DNA of 64,000 nt from Treponema sp. (GTDB lineage: Bacteria; Spirochaetota; Spirochaetia; Treponematales; Treponemataceae). Each line of letters opens with the position of its first letter. Positions within the stretch are counted from its first letter, which is position 1. The stretch is taken from positions 124,001 through 188,000 of the forward strand of contig JAFUYH010000030.1 in assembly GCA_017470605.1 (NCBI GenBank). Reading direction: 5' to 3'. Positions 61,313-64,000 of this stretch are shown here, piece by piece. Below the pieces are notes generated by a model that ran no database searches, was not told the origin of the DNA, and was given only the letters and a program-made list of their open reading frames with translations. Made by a program: the position numbers and the translations under genes.

Positions 61313-62113
61313 CTAGACACCTCCCCTTACGGAACGGAAAAAGAGTTCCAAGTCTGAAAAGCCCTTGTTAAAAGAACGTACAAAAAAATCAATAATATCC
61401 GGCATTACAAAGACAATAACTGTAAATGCCACCAGAATCATCACAGGAAAACCTTCAGAAAGCAGGTTCATCTGAGGCGCAGCCTTTCCCAACAATCCGG
61501 TTGTAATAGTTATAAGACAAAGAGTTCCCATTACAGGAAGGGAAATAACAAGGGCATCTGCAAAAAGCGATGTAAGGCTTTTTAGTAAAAAAGTAACAAT
61601 CTGATTGCCTGCCATAGCAATGTTTATGGCATTTAAGGAAACAAAACTTTCTGTTAAGCCCTTAAAAAAAAGAACCTGAAACCACTTTGTCTGCATAAAA
61701 ACAAGCATGGCAACAAGATTAAAAAACTGCCCCATAAGAGGATTTTCTACCTGAGAAAGGGCATCGTAAGAACTGGCGGCACTCAAGCCCATCTGAAAAG
61801 CAATAAACTGGCCGGCTGTACTAAAGGCAGAAAAAATGACACTGACAAAAAAGCCTATTATTATTCCTATGAGGGCTTCTCCTACTGCAATTAAGATAAA
61901 CTGCAAGGAGGCAACGCCATCTTCCTGTACATAAGGCGTATAAAAAGACAAATCAGAAGAACCCAGAATAAAAAAAGCCAGATAGGCAGCAAGGGCTATT
62001 TTTGCAATTCTTGAAACAGAACGCATTGAAAACAAAGGTAAAGTAAACAACATTGCCGCACAACGAACGAACACAAGGAGAAAAAGTGGAGCCTGCGACA
62101 AAATCAAATTCAT
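61313..62113 (-). CDS. fliR: Flagellar export gate protein FliR
   Basis: Core subunit of the FliP-FliQ-FliR helical gate; 266 residues with about six hydrophobic segments. NPLMGQFFNLVAMLVFMQTKWFQVLF, GLSAASSYDALSQVENPLMG and LLGKAAPQMNLLSEGFPVMILVAF match the family. Its stop directly precedes the GTG start of flhB. It lies 14 bases after fliQ. Confidence 0.93.
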   Translation of the reverse strand: MNLILSQAPLFLLVFVRCAAMLFTLPLFSMRSVSRIAKIALAAYLAFFILGSSDLSFYTPYVQEDGVASLQFILIAVGEALIGIIIGFFVSVIFSAFSTAGQFIAFQMGLSAASSYDALSQVENPLMGQFFNLVAMLVFMQTKWFQVLFFKGLTESFVSLNAINIAMAGNQIVTFLLKSLTSLFADALVISLPVMGTLCLITITTGLLGKAAPQMNLLSEGFPVMILVAFTVIVFVMPDIIDFFVRSFNKGFSDLELFFRSVRGGV

Positions 62114-62127
62114 TCTTCACTCACCTT

Positions 62128-62397
62128 CTATTTTGCAAAATCAGGAATCCGGCTAAAAAGTCTTACAGTATACTCACCTAGAGTATCGAACATAGTTCCA
62201 CCAAGCAGAGCAACAACAAGAAGTATTACAAGAAGTTTTGGAAGAAAAGTAAGGGTCTGTTCCTGAATGGAAGTTGTAGCCTGAAAAATAGCTACAATAA
62301 GACCTACAATAAGAGCCAGACCTAAAACCGGAGCAACCATAGTAATTACCTGAACTACAGCCCCCCGCATTAAAACTGCAATTTCTCCAGTAGACAT
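62128..62397 (-). CDS. fliQ: Flagellar export gate protein FliQ
   Basis: An 89-residue protein with two helical hairpin segments, the normal FliQ size. VVQVITMVAPVLGLALIVGLIVAIFQATTSIQEQTLTFLPK is the typical signature (split over the hairpin). Four copies pack around FliP/FliR. It has a GGAGG-like ribosome site. Positioned between fliP and fliR as in most flagellar operons. Confidence 0.94.
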   Translation of the reverse strand: MSTGEIAVLMRGAVVQVITMVAPVLGLALIVGLIVAIFQATTSIQEQTLTFLPKLLVILLVVALLGGTMFDTLGEYTVRLFSRIPDFAK

Positions 62398-62428
62398 TTT
62401 AAACCTCCATTAGCTTACTGATAACTTA

Positions 62429-63274
62429 CTAAGGCAATACCGAAGTAAAGAGCTGCTGCGTAAGCAGCCCCCAGCCGTCTACAAGTACAAAAAGAATAAG
62501 TTTAAACGGCATGGAAATCTGAACCGGTGGAAGCATCATCATACCCATTGCCATTAGGACACTTGCCACAACCATATCTATAATTATGAAAGGAATATAC
62601 AAAAGAACACCAATCTTAAAAGCAACAGTAAGTTCATGCAGAATGTAAGATGGAATAAGTACATAAGTAGGAATATCTGCAAGAGTTGGCTCTTCTGGCA
62701 AAGTAATATTTGCCATATCCATGAACATAACTATATAACTGTCATCTTCTGCCATCTGAGAAAACATAAAAAGCCTCAGAGGCGATTCAGCCTCTGCATA
62801 AGCTTCTTCAATTCCTATTTCACCATCTGAAAGAGGTTTGTAAGCCTTATTATAAATATCAGAAAAGGTAGGCCACATTGCAAACAAAGTCATAAAAAAA
62901 GCGATTCCGTTTAATACTGCGGTAGGCGGAACCTGCTGCAATGAAAGGGCCCGTTTTATAAAGTCTAGTACAATAGAAAAACGAAGGAAACAGGTAAGTA
63001 ATATTAATATACTTGGCGCAAGAGTTAAAACTGTAAGCAGCAGGAGAAGGCGCACAGAAAAAGCAACTTCCCTTCCGCTTTGCGGCTCTGTTACCTGTAC
63101 AGAAATATTTGGAATAAGAGGCTGCGTTATATTCCCGTTCTGTTCCGTAGTTCCCTGTGCAGAATTCTGGGGGAATCCCTGATTCTGGCGTGATTGAGCA
63201 GAAAGAGGCATTACAGAAAGGAGAAGAGAAGAAAAAATCGCAAGAAGAAATATTTTTGCCGTGCGTGCCTTCAT
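62429..63274 (-). CDS. fliP: Flagellar export gate protein FliP
   Basis: About 281 residues. The start at 63274 (MKARTAKIFLLAIFSSLLLSVMPLSA) follows AGGAG and gives the cleavable signal typical of FliP; a frame from 63346 overlaps fliO and is rejected. Conserved blocks: LTLAPSILILLTCFLRFSIVLDFIKRAL, QQVPPTAVLNGIAFFMTLFAMWPT and VASVLMAMGMMMLPPVQISMPFKLILFVLVDGW. Five FliP copies form the gate pore. A short Gln/Asn-rich segment after the signal is not in many homologues. It starts 4 bases after fliO. Confidence 0.94.
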   Translation of the reverse strand: MKARTAKIFLLAIFSSLLLSVMPLSAQSRQNQGFPQNSAQGTTEQNGNITQPLIPNISVQVTEPQSGREVAFSVRLLLLLTVLTLAPSILILLTCFLRFSIVLDFIKRALSLQQVPPTAVLNGIAFFMTLFAMWPTFSDIYNKAYKPLSDGEIGIEEAYAEAESPLRLFMFSQMAEDDSYIVMFMDMANITLPEEPTLADIPTYVLIPSYILHELTVAFKIGVLLYIPFIIIDMVVASVLMAMGMMMLPPVQISMPFKLILFVLVDGWGLLTQQLFTSVLP

Positions 63275-63278
63275 ATCC

Positions 63279-63935
63279 CTAGCTCCTGTCTTCACTTTCA
63301 CTTTCGCTTTCAAACTGCACATTCTGTTCCGTATCTGCAAAAACACTTTTCTGTTTTCCAGTTTTTACAAGGAACATATCAAGAACTTCCGTAAATGTTG
63401 CAGGCTTTTTAACGTTTGCTTTTTTATCAGCATTAAGATTCATGGCCTTAATAAGTTCATCATCATTTACTTCACCTAAAAGAGAAATTGAATCTTCCGT
63501 AACCCCAATTAAATAGGCTTTATCAATAAGAGTAACAACCTGAACACTTTTACCGGGCGCAACATTTAAAGCCGCAACCCTTCTTAAATAGTCATCATCA
63601 TTAGTAATAACATTTGATTTTTTCTTGACAAAATAAAATACAAGATAAATAAGGACGACAATAATTACAAGGGCCACAACCATCCTAAAAAAAATACCGA
63701 TTCCAGAAGAAGAATTTGCTCTGGTTAAGGCTGCACTTTCTCCGTCATTCTGCAGATTTGACTTTGCAGAAGAAGACAGTTTAATACTGCGTTCTAAATC
63801 ACTTGCAGAAATTTCTGAATTCTGAGATGAAGATGAATCTGATTCATTTTGAGACTGTGCATAGAGAGGCACTTGAAATAATACGAATGCCATGCATAAA
63901 AGCACAGCATAAAAAGATTTATTAACTTTTCCCAA
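63279..63935 (-). CDS. fliO: Flagellar biosynthesis protein FliO
   Basis: A 218-residue membrane assembly factor for the FliP ring. Signal-like N-terminus GKVNKSFYAVLLCMAFVLFQVPLYA, a Ser/Asn-rich periplasmic segment, one membrane helix (GIFFRMVVALVIIVVLIYLVFYFVKKK, about residues 75-100), then the cytoplasmic FliO domain with LRRVAALNVAPGKSVQVVTLIDKAYLIGVTEDSISLLGEV. The only usable start in frame is TTG at 63935, with a GGTGGG site upstream; the next ATG lies inside the signal. Start codon choice is thus unusual. Confidence 0.85.
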   Translation of the reverse strand: MGKVNKSFYAVLLCMAFVLFQVPLYAQSQNESDSSSSQNSEISASDLERSIKLSSSAKSNLQNDGESAALTRANSSSGIGIFFRMVVALVIIVVLIYLVFYFVKKKSNVITNDDDYLRRVAALNVAPGKSVQVVTLIDKAYLIGVTEDSISLLGEVNDDELIKAMNLNADKKANVKKPATFTEVLDMFLVKTGKQKSVFADTEQNVQFESESESEDRS

Positions 63936-63960
63936 TTTCCCACCCTGATTATATAAATCT

Positions 63961-64000
63961 TTAGGTTAATTCATTTACTCGTTCAATAGGAGAAAGGATT
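63961..64000 (-). CDS. fliN: FliN C-terminus, gene cut by window edge
   Basis: Minus-strand reading from 64000 gives ILSPIERVNELT and a stop at 63963-63961, matching the C-terminal end of the flagellar switch protein FliN (a P-x-ERV-like tail). Only 12 codons are visible, so the call depends on position directly before fliO. Confidence 0.6.
   Translation of the reverse strand, partial: ILSPIERVNELT

Noticed and set aside
63274-63346. Longer fliP start at 63346
   Set aside because: It would overlap the end of fliO by about 68 bases and add a basic stretch before the signal peptide; the ATG at 63274 has AGGAG and a clean signal.

Overview
The window looks like chromosome of a host- or gut-associated spirochaete of the genus Treponema, or a close relative. 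Three things suggest this. The order rpsB-tsf-frr-uppS-cdsA-dxr-rseP lacks pyrH between tsf and frr. The proton/sodium pump is a V-type ATPase operon (E-DUF2764-A-B-D-I-K) rather than an F-type one. A flagellar export operon runs fliN-fliO-fliP-fliQ-fliR-flhB-flhA-flhF-flhG-sigma28. Base composition is AT-rich. This is inference from gene content and remembered treponemal gene order; no database was searched.

Layout. (1) 1-10.7 kb: the start of coaD (minus), then on plus a lipoprotein, a HEAT-like exported protein, maf, rpsB, tsf, frr, uppS, cdsA, dxr, rseP and an exported beta-propeller protein, closed by a strong two-way terminator. (2) 10.8-18.9 kb: glgA and an aminotransferase (minus), then an exported protein, a dTDP-rhamnose-type reductase and a hybrid histidine kinase (plus), and a lone HipA/CtkA-like kinase (minus). 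(3) 19-40 kb: a very AT-rich surface-polysaccharide locus. It holds Wzx flippase, a cytidylyltransferase/SDR/TagF-like set that suggests a polyol-phosphate polymer, five glycosyltransferase-type genes, UDP-galactopyranose mutase, a WbaP-type initiating transferase, three Wzi-like outer-membrane barrels, a short Omp85-like barrel, a GH30 lipoprotein hydrolase on the opposite strand, and an ATPase with a nuclease-like tail. (4) 40.2-42.5 kb, minus: a TPR protein and ispG. (5) 42.5-50 kb, minus: the complete V-ATPase operon with its own promoter and terminator. (6) 50-64 kb, minus: a long flagellar operon from fliN (cut by the window edge) to sigma-28, a DUF342 protein, two uncharacterised proteins and galM.

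How the parts connect. uppS, cdsA, dxr and ispG supply isoprenoid and phospholipid precursors; the undecaprenyl carrier made through UppS is the lipid on which WbaP and Wzx would assemble the region-3 polymer. Glf supplies UDP-galactofuranose. The Wzi-like barrels and the small Omp85 protein would act at the outer membrane. FliO-FliR, FlhA and FlhB form the flagellar secretion gate, FlhF/FlhG set flagellum position and number, and FliA (sigma-28) drives late flagellar genes.

The most unusual signals are: a recurring promoter design in which the ATG lies 6-8 nt after a good -10 box with no Shine-Dalgarno (candidate leaderless mRNAs at 391, 13547, 13607, 18952 and 42450); a predicted Na+-binding set in the V-ATPase c subunit; the polyol-phosphate module in a diderm spirochaete; the outer-membrane protein set built around the polysaccharide genes; and paired inverted palindromic repeats between tsf and frr and downstream of atpK. 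No rRNA, tRNA, CRISPR array, transposase or phage gene was seen, and no gene-free stretch exceeds about 160 bp.
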